This document shows positions 1 through 8,566 of a DNA stretch of 64,000 nt, one piece after another (positions within the stretch are counted from its first letter, which is position 1; each line of letters starts with the position of its first letter). Under the pieces are notes generated by a model, which was given only the letters and a program-made list of their open reading frames with translations, was not told the DNA's origin and did no database searches. This DNA is from Pseudoduganella rivuli. Lineage in GTDB: Bacteria; Pseudomonadota; Gammaproteobacteria; Burkholderiales; Burkholderiaceae_D. Both the position numbers and the translations under genes were made by a program. The stretch covers positions 1 to 64,000 of the forward strand of contig NZ_WKJJ01000027.1 of NCBI RefSeq assembly GCF_009674485.1, read 5' to 3'.

Positions 1-2
1 CC

Positions 3-734
3 CCTGCCGCATCGGCGGCGGCACAGGCGGCCCAGAGCGCGCAAGCGGCGCTGGCCGCATTGGCGTCGCAGGCGGCCCAGGCTGTCCAGGGTACGCAGCC
101 GGCGCAACAGGCGCAGGCGGCACAGGCCGCGGCGCAGGCATCCGTCCCCGTGGCAACGCCGGACGCGCCCGGCCCGGCCCCGGTCGCGGCGCCGACCATG
201 CCGAAAGGCCCGACCGCCACCACGCCGATCCAGCGCGGCGGCATGGGCAGCGCGGTGGCCATCGTGTATTCTGCGGACGGCAAGCCGCTACGCCAGGTGC
301 AGGGCAAGGTGGCCAACGGCCGCCCCGTGTTTGCCGCCGAGCAGGATGGCGGCTCGGTCTTCGCGCCGGAAGCGGCCGCGCTGGCCCTGGCGCCGAAAAG
401 CGGCTACCGCTGGCTGCCCGGCTATTTCGACAGCGTGCGCGCCACCCGCACAGGGCTCGGCACCGTCATGTGGTCCGGGCTGGAAGCCCAGCCGGGCGAT
501 GCGCCACTGCGCAAGCCGGGCACGGTACAAGGACTGGGCGGCGCGGTGGGCGCCTACATGGAAGCCGATGCGGTGTCCGTGTACGACGCCGCGCAGCGCC
601 GCCGCCTGGCCCGCATCCCGGTGGAAAAAGCCACGGATGCCGCCTGGTCGCCCGCCAACCGCATGCTGATGGTGGAGTCGCCCGCCCCCGGCAACAGCGG
701 GCGCATGCAGCTGAGCGCCTACGAGCTGGATTAG
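3..734 (+). CDS. Ala/Gln-rich hypothetical protein, 5' end outside the window
   Basis: The reading frame is open to the left edge of the window, so the true start is missing; the stop is TAG at 732-734. The visible N-terminal part is a low-complexity stretch of Ala and Gln followed by a Pro/Ala/Val linker. From about position 240 the protein becomes an ordinary globular sequence of about 165 residues ending in LSAYELD, with phrases such as AVAIVYSADGKPL and AAWSPANRMLMVES that resemble WD40/beta-propeller strands. That resemblance is weak and I do not assign a family. The low-complexity part suggests a linker between an unseen N-terminal domain and this C-terminal domain. Confidence 0.6.
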   Translation, partial: PAASAAAQAAQSAQAALAALASQAAQAVQGTQPAQQAQAAQAAAQASVPVATPDAPGPAPVAAPTMPKGPTATTPIQRGGMGSAVAIVYSADGKPLRQVQGKVANGRPVFAAEQDGGSVFAPEAAALALAPKSGYRWLPGYFDSVRATRTGLGTVMWSGLEAQPGDAPLRKPGTVQGLGGAVGAYMEADAVSVYDAAQRRRLARIPVEKATDAAWSPANRMLMVESPAPGNSGRMQLSAYELD

Positions 735-869
735 CCGGCGCATGGTGGCGCGCGGCAGCGCACTGAAGCGTACAGTGCCACGCAATGCCTGCCGCGTGAC
801 TATAATCCAGAGGACGTGCCCATGCGGCGCCAGCCGGCAAGCATGGTGCAAGGGACTTGGGAGGTTTTC

Positions 870-2285
870 ATGCCGCCAGACACCATCGAACCCGGCATCC
901 GCACCCTGGCGGAGTTGCCCGGCCCCAAAGGCATCCCGCTGCTGGGCAACGCCCTGCAACTGGACCCGGTACGCATCCACCTGATCCTGGAGGAATGGGT
1001 CAGGCAATACGGCCCCGCCCTCACGATCAGGCTGGGACCGAAGCAAGTGTTCGTCAGTTCGGACATGAACCTGCTGCAGACCGTGCTGCACGAGCGGCCC
1101 GACCGCTACCGGCGCTTTTCGCCGATCGAATCGGTGCTGTCGGAAATGGGCGCCAACGGCGTGTTTTCATCGGAAGGCGATGCCTGGCTGCCACAGCGCA
1201 AAATCATCATGCATGCGCTGGGCGCCAACCATTTCCGCGCCTTCTTCCCGTCCATGCAGGCCATCACGCAACGCCTGCTGGAGCAATGGCTGCGCGCCGC
1301 GCGCCACGGCGAAACCGTCGACATGTGCCGCGACCTGACGCGCTACACGGTCGACACCACCACCACGCTGGCGTTCGGTGTCGACCCGAACACGCTGGAA
1401 CAGGCGGGCGGCGCGATCCAGGACCACATGGCGCATATTTTCCCGATGATCCTGTCGCGCGTGAACGCGCCGTTCCCATGGTGGCGCTATTTCAAGCTGC
1501 CGCGCGACCGCCAGTTCGACCATGCATTGCGCGAAGTGCAGCATTACGCATCCGGCCTGATCACGCGCGCGCGCCAGCGCCGCGCCGAGCATCCGGGCGA
1601 AGCGCCGCAAAACCTGCTGGAAGCCATGCTGGCGGCCGGCGAGGAAACCGGTTCGCCGATGGCGGACGACGTCATCTTTGCCAACACCTTCACGGTGCTG
1701 ATGGCCGGTGAAGACACCACGGCGTTTTCGCTGGCCTGGGCCATGTATTGCCTGTGCCGGCATCCGCACGTGCAGGAACGTATGCACGACGCGGCGCTGC
1801 AGGCGTTCGGCGATGCCCCCCTTTGCCCGACGTTCGAAGACGTGCGCAAGCTCGATTATTTCGATGGCGTGGCCCACGAAGCCATGCGTTTGAAACCCAT
1901 CGTTCCACTGATGTTCTTCGAACCGGTCAAGGACGTGGTGCTGGGCGGCGTGGCGCTGCCGGCCGGTATGCCGCTGTTCTTCGTGCTGCGCCCGTCGATG
2001 GAAGATGCGCAGCGCTATGGCCAGCCGGAGGCGTTCCTGCCGGAGCGCTGGGCCGCGGGCCACCAGCATGTGCAGCCGCACGATGCGCACGGTTTCCTGC
2101 AATTCGGCGCCGGCCCCCGCGTATGCCCGGGACGGCACCTGGCCAGCGTCGAGCAGCGCCTCGTGCTGTCGATGCTGGCGCGCCACTTCACGATGGAATT
2201 TGCCGGCGACCCGGACCTCATCAAGGAGGAATCCGCCTTCACGATGCGGCCGTCCTCGATGCCGGTGCGGCTGAAGTTACGTTAA
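870..2285 (+). CDS. Cytochrome P450
   Basis: A complete P450 of 471 residues, a heme-thiolate monooxygenase expected in the cytosol. The oxygen-activating I-helix motif AGEDTT lies at residues 279-284. The K-helix ExxR is E337/R340. The heme loop FGAGPRVCPG carries the axial ligand Cys419. An in-frame ATG lies 54 bases upstream, but I chose ATG 870 because a GGGAGG ribosome site sits about six bases before it. No ferredoxin, flavodoxin or reductase gene is adjacent, so its electron donor must be encoded elsewhere. The substrate cannot be told from the sequence. It is convergent with the following minus-strand gene. Confidence 0.93.
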   Translation: MPPDTIEPGIRTLAELPGPKGIPLLGNALQLDPVRIHLILEEWVRQYGPALTIRLGPKQVFVSSDMNLLQTVLHERPDRYRRFSPIESVLSEMGANGVFSSEGDAWLPQRKIIMHALGANHFRAFFPSMQAITQRLLEQWLRAARHGETVDMCRDLTRYTVDTTTTLAFGVDPNTLEQAGGAIQDHMAHIFPMILSRVNAPFPWWRYFKLPRDRQFDHALREVQHYASGLITRARQRRAEHPGEAPQNLLEAMLAAGEETGSPMADDVIFANTFTVLMAGEDTTAFSLAWAMYCLCRHPHVQERMHDAALQAFGDAPLCPTFEDVRKLDYFDGVAHEAMRLKPIVPLMFFEPVKDVVLGGVALPAGMPLFFVLRPSMEDAQRYGQPEAFLPERWAAGHQHVQPHDAHGFLQFGAGPRVCPGRHLASVEQRLVLSMLARHFTMEFAGDPDLIKEESAFTMRPSSMPVRLKLR

Positions 2286-2298
2286 TGGACTGCGTCGA

Positions 2299-4305
2299 TC
2301 ACCAGCCGGGCGGCCGTCCCGCGTCGCCCTGGCTGTAATCGCACACGCCTTGCGGGAAGATACGCGCCAGCCACGCCTGCTGCTGCGCACTGAACGTCAC
2401 GGCGCCATAGGTGCCATCTGCCAGCGCCGCCGATACCGGCTTCAGCGCGCATTTGAACAGGTCGCCCCGGATGCCGTCCCCCGCCACCATGCGCGGGCTG
2501 CCATGGACCGGATAAGCGCGCGTGCAGGCGCCCGGCGCCTTGCCGTCGAGGATGCCGTCCCACACGCCCGGGCCGGACGCCAGCACGGCGCCCTGCGCGC
2601 CAAAACAGGTGTCCGCAAATTCCGGCGGCGGCGCCTTGGCGGTGAGATAACGGTCCATCACGTCGACGCCTTTCAGCACCGCCTTCACCAGGTCGGGATC
2701 GGTCTGCGTGAACCACACCACCTGGTTTTTCAACTCGGCGGGATTGGCTTGCCGCAGGCGGGCGCGCACGGCGAATGACTGGCGCGCATTGTGCATGTTC
2801 AGCTCCGGTTCCAGGTAAGGCCGCAAGTCGATCACGGGAATGCCCAGCCGCGCCCCCGTAAACACGTGGCCGGACGTATAGGCCTTGCGCATGGCGTCGA
2901 TGCTGCCGGCCCGGCGTGGCGCGGGCGCACCGTCCGGTTCTCGGCACGTTGCGCTGCGCCGCATGTTGCGGCTGTCGTACGGATCGCCCTTGTCATCCCA
3001 CTGCACGAATTCCGGCTGTTCCTTCCAGCTGCCGACACAGGCATTGATACGCAGGAATTCATCCGGCGCCAGCTTGCCGTTCGCCAGCGCCGCCAGCCCG
3101 TATTGCACGCCCACGTTATCGACGGGAATCGGCGCATAGCCCTGGCTGTCGGTGCCGTAAATGTCGGCCAAATCGTTCCAGTGCGTCCATTTCACCGCGT
3201 CCAGCGTGCCTGGCGCATAGCCATAGGCTTTCGCACCCTTGTCGAAACGGGGATCGCGGTACTTCGGATTGATCACGGTGGGCATCGCGAATTTCCAGCC
3301 ATTGATGCATTCCGTCGACCCGGTGCCGCCCGTCAGCGCGTTGCGCGCCGTATCGCTGGCATTCATACCCTCCACCAGGGTTTGATTGCTCCACTTCGCC
3401 CACGGCGACTGCGGGTCACGGGCCACCGCATCGGCAAAGTACTGTCCCAGCAGCGGGCAATCGGAGACGGGGATGGTTTGCGTCACCATGTCCGGATAGG
3501 AATAGATCGGGATGCCGCCATCGAGCAGGCCGGGCGCGTTTTGCGCGAACAGGTATTGCTGCACCGCGCCGCCGGAACCGCCGATGCCCAGCGTGTACGA
3601 CGGCTGGCCATAGGCGGAGACAAAATAGGCCTTGGTCATGCGCGCGGTTTCCTCGGCCAGGCGCATGTTGTAATGCACGCCGGTTTCATTGCCGGACGAC
3701 GTCACCACGGCATAGCCACGCCCCAGCAAATGCGGCATCAACGCCCGCTCCGATGAACCCAGCTGGCCGTTGAACCACATGGCCAGCCCCTGCTGGTGGC
3801 CGATGCCGACGCCACCGCGCAGCCAGTAAATCAGCTTGCCGTTCCACGCCAGCGACGTCGATTTGCCCGTGCCCGGCGCTTCCGCCGACGGCGGCCGGGG
3901 GGCCAGCATGGCCACCGTGTACATGAAGCGGTTGATGACGCCCCCTTCGACCCGGATCACGAACGGCGCCGGCGCGCCGTCATACGGGATGGTTTTCAGG
4001 TCGGCGGGCGGCTGCGCATAACCGGTGGCGGGATCGAACGGCTTGAAGGCGCTGCCGTTGAAATAAAAGTATTCGGTGCGCGGCGCAATGTGGCACAGGC
4101 GGCTGTAACCGGCCACCTTGCCGGTGGCGGCGTCCAGCACTGGATGGCCGACGCCATCCTGGTTATCGATCAGCGGCTGCCCCAGGCCGGATTCCTGCGT
4201 GCGGCAAATGAACGGTTGCTGCTGCTCCGCCGCCGCTGCCGGCAGCGCCGATGCGATGCCGATGGCCAGCGCTCCCGATACACTCCATACGCGATTTATC
4301 TTCAT
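2299..4305 (-). CDS. Exported alpha/beta-hydrolase-like protein (DUF6351-like)
   Basis: A 668-residue protein with a Sec signal peptide (MKINRVWSVSGALAIGIASA, cleavage near ALPAAAA), so periplasmic or secreted. The motif IGGSGGAVQQ places a likely nucleophile Ser at residue 244 in a Gly-x-Ser-Gly-Gly elbow, and a conserved-looking stretch around 160-175 (YWLRGGVGIGHQQG) precedes it. Overall length and sequence recall the DUF6351 family of tannase-like hydrolases; this is from memory of the family, not a search. A GGGGA ribosome site precedes ATG 4305. The enzyme substrate is unknown. It is divergent from the next gene. Confidence 0.7.
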   Translation of the reverse strand: MKINRVWSVSGALAIGIASALPAAAAEQQQPFICRTQESGLGQPLIDNQDGVGHPVLDAATGKVAGYSRLCHIAPRTEYFYFNGSAFKPFDPATGYAQPPADLKTIPYDGAPAPFVIRVEGGVINRFMYTVAMLAPRPPSAEAPGTGKSTSLAWNGKLIYWLRGGVGIGHQQGLAMWFNGQLGSSERALMPHLLGRGYAVVTSSGNETGVHYNMRLAEETARMTKAYFVSAYGQPSYTLGIGGSGGAVQQYLFAQNAPGLLDGGIPIYSYPDMVTQTIPVSDCPLLGQYFADAVARDPQSPWAKWSNQTLVEGMNASDTARNALTGGTGSTECINGWKFAMPTVINPKYRDPRFDKGAKAYGYAPGTLDAVKWTHWNDLADIYGTDSQGYAPIPVDNVGVQYGLAALANGKLAPDEFLRINACVGSWKEQPEFVQWDDKGDPYDSRNMRRSATCREPDGAPAPRRAGSIDAMRKAYTSGHVFTGARLGIPVIDLRPYLEPELNMHNARQSFAVRARLRQANPAELKNQVVWFTQTDPDLVKAVLKGVDVMDRYLTAKAPPPEFADTCFGAQGAVLASGPGVWDGILDGKAPGACTRAYPVHGSPRMVAGDGIRGDLFKCALKPVSAALADGTYGAVTFSAQQQAWLARIFPQGVCDYSQGDAGRPPGW

Positions 4306-4444
4306 GCAATTCCCCTGTGCATTTGTTGCTCAAGTGTACATGCAAGCCTATCGCGGCGCAGTGCGCAAGAGTGCAAACAAAATAGCCACACACGGTTGAC
4401 ATACACATCGGACGATACTTTCCGTGGCATATCATGTATCCATC

Positions 4445-5203
4445 ATGCATACCATATTGAAAGCCACATTGGTGCTGGCGGCCTGCGCCTGCGGGCCGGC
4501 CACGTATGCCCAGGATCCCGTGCGTTTCCTGGTGGTCGACGGCCGCTCGTTGCCGATGGGGCTGATGCGCAACACCCCCCATGGTCCGGAACTGGTCGAC
4601 GGGCTGATCAAGGATTGGCAAGATGCGCTGGCGCAGGAACTGGGCCGCCGCCCGGTCCATTTAGTCTTGCCCCGCAAGCGCCAGGATTGGGCGGTCGAAG
4701 GGCACAAGGTGGATTTGCGCTGCTTCGTCAGCCCGGAATGGCTGACGCAGGACATCATTGCGGAATATGACTGGCCCGCACCGTTCATGGAAGTGGAAGA
4801 ACGGGTGATCGGCCCCGCCGGCGCCCCGCCGGCGCAATCGCTGCACGACCTGGAAGGCAAGACCATCGGCGGCGTGCACGGCTATACCTACCGCAAGCTC
4901 GATGCGCTGTTTGCCTCCGGCAAAGCAAAACGGGAAGATGCGCCGGGCGAAACCGCGCTGCTGCTCAAGCAACAGGCGGGCCGCACCGACTATTCGGTAA
5001 TGCGCATGCTGGATTTCCAGTATCTGCGCCGCAGCGATCCGCGCATGGCGGCGCTGGCGATTTCCCCGTTCGTGGTCAGCCGCTTTCCCATGTATTGCGC
5101 GCGGACCAAGTACAGTGCGGTGACGTTGCAAGAGCTGTCCGCCGCGCAAGAGCGGCTGCAGCAATCGGGGGCGCTGGAAAAGATGCTGCAGAAGTACCGC
5201 TGA
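4445..5203 (+). CDS. Periplasmic substrate-binding protein, family 3-like
   Basis: About 252 residues, with a signal peptide from MHTILKATLVLAACACGPATYAQ. The mature protein has the two-lobed pattern of family 3 solute-binding proteins. It starts with VRFLVVDGRSLPMG, has a middle segment SLHDLEGKTIGGVHGYTY typical of the hinge, and ends with LEKMLQKYR. No ABC permease or ATPase is nearby, so it may be an orphan binding protein or a sensor rather than part of an uptake system. An in-frame ATG at 4424 is possible, but starting at 4445 gives a cleaner signal peptide. No strong ribosome site precedes either start. Confidence 0.75.
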   Translation: MHTILKATLVLAACACGPATYAQDPVRFLVVDGRSLPMGLMRNTPHGPELVDGLIKDWQDALAQELGRRPVHLVLPRKRQDWAVEGHKVDLRCFVSPEWLTQDIIAEYDWPAPFMEVEERVIGPAGAPPAQSLHDLEGKTIGGVHGYTYRKLDALFASGKAKREDAPGETALLLKQQAGRTDYSVMRMLDFQYLRRSDPRMAALAISPFVVSRFPMYCARTKYSAVTLQELSAAQERLQQSGALEKMLQKYR

Positions 5204-5222
5204 AATGTACTGCCGAAATGAA

Positions 5223-5251
5223 ACAGGGGGCTTGCGCCCCCTGCTTCGTTT
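5223..5251. terminator. Bidirectional terminator hairpin
   Basis: CAGGGGGC-TTGC-GCCCCCTG at 5224-5243 is a perfect 8-bp stem. On the minus strand it is followed by TTTCATTT, on the plus strand by CTTCGTTT. It lies between two convergent genes and probably serves both. Confidence 0.65.
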
Positions 5252-5261
5252 GCGTCTTACC

Positions 5262-5960
5262 TTACATGCCCAGCGATTTCAGCAATTCGTCGCTGTCGTC
5301 CGACGACATTTGCTGCGATTCGCCTGCCGGCGCACCGCCGCCAGCCTGCTCCTCATCCAGCAGCTTGTCCGGATCCGGGATTTCCGCCGAGTCGAAATCG
5401 TGCAAGCGGATGAATTCCGTGCGGTCGATCGCCAGTTCCAGGTAAAACACGTTGTTCTTTTCCGTGTAGAACGACACGCGGCGCATTTCCGGACGGTCCA
5501 GCGGCGTGTCGACGTTCAACATCACCTGCTTGGTCAGCACCAGCATTTTCGGCTGGTTTTGCGTGATGTTGGTTTGCAGTTCGCGCCGCACCTTGCCGGT
5601 GAAGTCGCCGACGATCTGGTTCATCAGTTCGCCCATGATGTTCGACACTTCGTCGGACGTGTGCGAACTGGCCAGCTCCGACTTCGGCATGCCCATGTGC
5701 AGCATGTAGCGCTCATAAATTTCCATGGCCGTATCGGCCGAGAAATTCAGCACGACGAGGCCGGTAAAGCCGCCGTCGAACAGCACGAAGCAGCCGATAT
5801 CCGGTTTCAGGCCGACCTTGGTGATGCGCTGCACCATGGCGGAATAGTGAACCTTGCTTTGCGTGGCGATGCCCAGCACGCGGGTCACCGAATTGCACAA
5901 ACTCGTTAATAAATCTTCTGTACCGTACACAATGTTGTTATCGTCTACATCCACTGCCAT
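5262..5960 (-). CDS. CheX/CheC-like chemotaxis protein (DUF3334-like)
   Basis: A 232-residue soluble protein. The segment DEVSNIMGELMNQIVGDF resembles the E-x-x-N helix of CheC/CheX/FliY phosphatases, which remove phosphate from CheY. The preceding part (CFVLFDGGFTGLVVLNFS) fits the beta sheet of that fold. The C-terminus is acidic and probably disordered (SDDSDELLKSLGM). The family name DUF3334 is recalled, not searched. The ribosome site is AGGGGGC just before ATG 5960. No chemotaxis genes are adjacent, so the role in motility or other signalling is open. Confidence 0.7.
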   Translation of the reverse strand: MAVDVDDNNIVYGTEDLLTSLCNSVTRVLGIATQSKVHYSAMVQRITKVGLKPDIGCFVLFDGGFTGLVVLNFSADTAMEIYERYMLHMGMPKSELASSHTSDEVSNIMGELMNQIVGDFTGKVRRELQTNITQNQPKMLVLTKQVMLNVDTPLDRPEMRRVSFYTEKNNVFYLELAIDRTEFIRLHDFDSAEIPDPDKLLDEEQAGGGAPAGESQQMSSDDSDELLKSLGM

Positions 5961-6132
5961 GCTGCCCCCTGTTTTGGTCTGGTACTTGTGACAAGCATTG
6001 CTTGCCCTTAGTTAATACCATGAGAATACTGAAGCGGCCCAGTCCCGTCCACAGTAATCGCCGATTCCGTGGAAATGCCGCAGCGGAAATGTTAAAAAGC
6101 AAGATTTTAACATTTCGGGACGGTCGGCGTGA

Positions 6133-6333
6133 TCAGGCCAGGGCTTCCTTGGCGGCTTCTTCGGGCGACAAGCCGTCATAGAACAGGTCCGTGAACCACT
6201 CGACCTGCTCTTCGATGTGCTCCTGGGCCTGCTCCACCGTGGCGCCGCCTTTCACGAGCCAGCCCTCCACTTCGATACACCACTGGATCAGTTCCAGGGT
6301 TTCAGGATCCAGCTCTTCTTTCTTCTTTGCCAT
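6133..6333 (-). CDS. Small acidic hypothetical protein
   Basis: A 66-residue protein beginning MAKKKEELDPETLEL. It is rich in Glu and predicted to be helical (VEQAQEHIEEQVEWFTDLF, then SPEEAAKEAL). There is no signal peptide or membrane segment. A start ten codons upstream is possible, but GAGG about eight bases before ATG 6333 favours the shorter form. I do not recognise the family. It is transcribed in the same direction as the downstream CheX-like gene, with about 170 bases between them. Confidence 0.6.
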   Translation of the reverse strand: MAKKKEELDPETLELIQWCIEVEGWLVKGGATVEQAQEHIEEQVEWFTDLFYDGLSPEEAAKEALA

Positions 6334-6446
6334 TTTGATGCCTCGCTTGCGGTAACCCACCATTGTAGCAAGTTCGGTCCGGCAGCCGGCAAATCAGGGG
6401 TTGGCGAATAGATTGCCGCGATTTTTCATGTTCCGCTCCGCGACGG

Positions 6447-7478
6447 TCAGCCAGCCAGCTCTTCATCCAGGCCGAACCTGCCGGGTTGCAGCGGCAGCCC
6501 ACGGCTGCCCGCCACCATTTTCAAAGTAAATTGCAATGCGCGGGCCACGGCGCCCAGTGCAACCGGATGCAGCATGTCCAGGCTGTCGACGCGGCGCCAC
6601 AGCGCCGTGTCGTCCAGCGCCGGCAAGCCGTCCTTGCAGGCAAATACAATGCGGTTCTGCGAATCGACCGCGTCGACCGCCAGCACAGCCGCGCCGAAAC
6701 TGGCGCGCATGCGCGCGATATATTCCTGCGTCTCCTCCATGTTGTCGCCCAACAGGTTCACCACCATGACACCGCCCGGCGCCAGCGAGCGGTGACAGTC
6801 GGCATAAAACGCCCGGCTGCACAACTGGGCTGGCTGGCCGCCGCGGTCGAAGCCATCAACCATCAGCAAGTCGAACAGCCTGTCGGCGTGGCGCACGAAC
6901 TCCGCGCCATCGATACAGTGCACCGCCAGCCGCTCGCTGCCGTCGGGAATATGGAACTGGTCACGCAAGGCGATCACTTCCGGATCGATTTCCGCCACGC
7001 TGATTGCCGCCTCCGGCAAATGGCGGTGGCAAAACTTGAGCAGCGAACCACCGCCCAGTCCGATCATGCCGATGTGGCGCGGGTCGGGCTGGAGCAGCAG
7101 CGCCCCCATCATCGATTGCGTATACCCCAATATCAATTCATCGGGGTTATCGACATGCATTTCGCTCTGAACCGAAAAGGCGTCGAACATCAGCGATTGC
7201 GTGCAATTCTTCTTGATGACAACAGGCTTGCCGGATGCAATAGACCGCGAAAATTGGATGTATCGCTCCAGCAGCATGGCGATAGAAGTGTTATCCGGCA
7301 AAAGATTCTCCGCAAGCAACATCGATTCGATGTAATAACGCATCCGCACCCGCCAGCGGGGCGCCGGCATGGCGTGCGGATACAACTGCGCCGCCCGCGC
7401 AAGGCCGCGCGAGACGTGCAATTCAAAAAACGGAGGCGGACGCGAGGATGGCATGGGTTGGTAGCGCATGATGATCAT
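6447..7478 (-). CDS. Spermidine synthase-like methyltransferase-fold protein
   Basis: A 343-residue protein whose central half is a Rossmann methyltransferase-like domain of the spermidine synthase type. The nucleotide loop is MIGLGGGSLLKFC, the acidic strand end is VAEIDPEV, and the catalytic-type acidic motif is LLMVDGFDRGG. The first ~110 residues are unlike SpeE and may be a separate domain. Proteins of this kind are often annotated as spermidine synthase, but a true polyamine role is unproven; no adoMet decarboxylase (SpeD) gene is in the window. ATG 7469 (MRYQ) is an alternative start; no clear ribosome site decides. Confidence 0.75.
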   Translation of the reverse strand: MIIMRYQPMPSSRPPPFFELHVSRGLARAAQLYPHAMPAPRWRVRMRYYIESMLLAENLLPDNTSIAMLLERYIQFSRSIASGKPVVIKKNCTQSLMFDAFSVQSEMHVDNPDELILGYTQSMMGALLLQPDPRHIGMIGLGGGSLLKFCHRHLPEAAISVAEIDPEVIALRDQFHIPDGSERLAVHCIDGAEFVRHADRLFDLLMVDGFDRGGQPAQLCSRAFYADCHRSLAPGGVMVVNLLGDNMEETQEYIARMRASFGAAVLAVDAVDSQNRIVFACKDGLPALDDTALWRRVDSLDMLHPVALGAVARALQFTLKMVAGSRGLPLQPGRFGLDEELAG

Positions 7479-7729
7479 TATATGATAATGTCACTCACAT
7501 ATAACCATCATGAAACGCGCACGTTATGCGCATTTCATTGGAACTTTATGCAACGCAGCCATAGCCGGGCCATCAGTTCATCCGGCACGGCGCGGCTACG
7601 AGCGTGCCGGGCTACGCCAACATGGCATAAAGGGAGATGTTGAGGTGTGACGCCACAGGCCGGCGCCGCTGCGCCGGCTTCTCTGCAGGTCAATGAGAAA
7701 TGTTGGGCGGGTGAATTCCCCAGGCCGGC
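7479..7729. other. Intergenic region with a GC-rich hairpin
   Basis: No gene is visible. A perfect 8-bp stem GCCGGCGC/GCGCCGGC (7659-7666 and 7671-7678) is followed on the plus strand by TTCTCTGC. It is only a weak terminator candidate, since no plus-strand gene lies upstream. Confidence 0.4.
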
Positions 7730-7909
7730 TCAGCGGCTACTGATCCTGGCCTTGGTCGCGTAATCCACGTTGTGCCGCTCAAGGTATTCGCGGATCATCT
7801 GGCGGATCACTTGCGATGGTGTCTGGTCCTGCAGGGAACACAGTTCCTCGAACGCTTTTTTCTTGGCAGGATCGATCAGTATCGTCAACCGTGCGGTCTT
7901 GGATTCCAT
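7730..7909 (-). CDS. Ribbon-helix-helix (CopG-type) regulator
   Basis: A 59-residue protein beginning MESKTARLTILID. The strand ARLTILIDPAKKKAFEEL followed by the turn QTPSQVIRQMIREYL is the ribbon-helix-helix pattern of CopG/Arc DNA-binding proteins. Such proteins are often antitoxin or plasmid regulators, but no toxin gene is adjacent. A start at 7927 is possible. The palindrome just upstream is a likely site for self-regulation. Confidence 0.72.
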   Translation of the reverse strand: MESKTARLTILIDPAKKKAFEELCSLQDQTPSQVIRQMIREYLERHNVDYATKARISSR

Positions 7910-7927
7910 GGCAGCGTCAATTTGCAT

Positions 7928-7948
7928 GTTAATGTGATTAACATTATA
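7928..7948 (-). promoter_or_regulatory. -10 box with adjoining palindromic operator
   Basis: TATAAT is read on the minus strand at 7948-7943. Directly downstream is the 15-base palindrome GTTAATnnnATTAAC (7928-7942), which would overlap the transcription start. The position suits autorepression by the ribbon-helix-helix protein. No good -35 box is seen. Confidence 0.5.
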
Positions 7949-7989
7949 CACACATCCTGTCCGCACCTTTCCTGCCACGGGGCATAATG

Positions 7990-8238
7990 CTACTGGCCTA
8001 CGCAGATGATCCTGGTCTCGTATTCGTGGGCCGCCGCCTTCTTCTTCCTGGCCCAGTCGATCACTTCCTGCGCTTGCGCAACCGTCATCACTGTCGCCTT
8101 TTCCTTATTCTTGATAAAGGAAACGCCTTCGAACACGCCCTCCTTGCTACGCATGACCTTGGCGAAGACCGGCGGCTTCTTTTCGCCGTCGCTGATTTTG
8201 TTCTGCTGAACCAGGTAACGTTGATCGGTGTTTTCCAT
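7990..8238 (-). CDS. Small basic hypothetical protein
   Basis: An 82-residue protein beginning MENTDQRYLVQQ. It is basic in the middle (SDGEKKPPVFAKVMRSKEG), then has FEGVSFIKNKEKATVMTVAQ and a helix EVIDWARKKKAAA, and ends in TRIICVGQ. There is no signal peptide. The frame extends upstream, but ATG 8238 is the natural start. I do not recognise a family. It is transcribed in the same direction as the tRNA-Asn upstream but is separated from it by a terminator. Confidence 0.55.
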   Translation of the reverse strand: MENTDQRYLVQQNKISDGEKKPPVFAKVMRSKEGVFEGVSFIKNKEKATVMTVAQAQEVIDWARKKKAAAHEYETRIICVGQ

Positions 8239-8281
8239 GGGCGTCGCTCGGCTATAAGGGGGATTGAAGTATTGTAGGCAT

Positions 8282-8317
8282 AAAAAAAGTGGCCGCACGA
8301 TTTCTCGTACGGCCACT
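8282..8317 (-). terminator. Terminator of tRNA-Asn copy 1
   Basis: The stem GTGGCCGCACGA/TCGTACGGCCAC is near-perfect and is followed on the minus strand by a run of seven T. It lies just beyond the 3' end of the tRNA. Confidence 0.85.
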
Positions 8318-8328
8318 CTTCTGCATTC

Positions 8329-8404
8329 TGGCTCCCCGACCTGGACTCGAACCAGGGACCTGCGGATTAACAGTCCGTCGCTCTACCGACTGAGCTATCA
8401 GGGA
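8329..8404 (-). tRNA. tRNA-Asn (GTT), copy 1
   Basis: 76 bases with encoded CCA, acceptor stem TCCCTGA/TCGGGGA, D-arm AGCTCAGTCGGTAGAGC and T-arm CAGGTTCGAGTCCTG-like sequence. The anticodon GTT lies at 8371-8369. The same 76-base sequence occurs four more times in this window. Confidence 0.97.
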
Positions 8405-8478
8405 AAAGAGGCCACATTATAGACAACGGGTTGCGGCCTGTCCAGTCGAAGTTGCAAGTTTCTTGCTTTCTCCGTCTA

Positions 8479-8542
8479 GGGGCCTGGCCCCTTTTTCACT
8501 ATAGCAGCTTAGCTGGCAATAGCCAAAAAAGGGCCAGGCACC
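8479..8542. repeat. Inverted repeat, REP/MITE-like
   Basis: Arm GGGGCCTGGCCCCTTTTT at 8479-8496 faces arm AAAAAAGGGCCAGGCACC at 8525-8542 around a 28-base loop. It looks like a dispersed palindromic element rather than a simple terminator, because both arms carry an extra internal palindrome. No other copy was noticed in the window. Confidence 0.5.
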
Positions 8543-8566
8543 GAAATGTCGACTAGAGCAGCTTAA

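Noticed and set aside
288-1091. Long minus-strand open frame (267 codons) opposite the P450 and first gene
   Set aside because: It is a mirror frame of high-GC coding DNA, with no family resemblance and no ribosome site. The plus-strand genes explain the region.
6447-7478. Polyamine biosynthesis gene speE
   Set aside because: Only the fold and a few motifs match. There is no speD neighbour and the N-terminus differs, so no symbol is given.
7477-7482. TATAAT overlapping the start of the spermidine-synthase-like gene as a leaderless promoter
   Set aside because: No -35 box at proper spacing was found.
8479-8542. Insertion sequence ends
   Set aside because: The inverted arms enclose only 28 bases and no transposase. 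Kept only as a small palindromic repeat.
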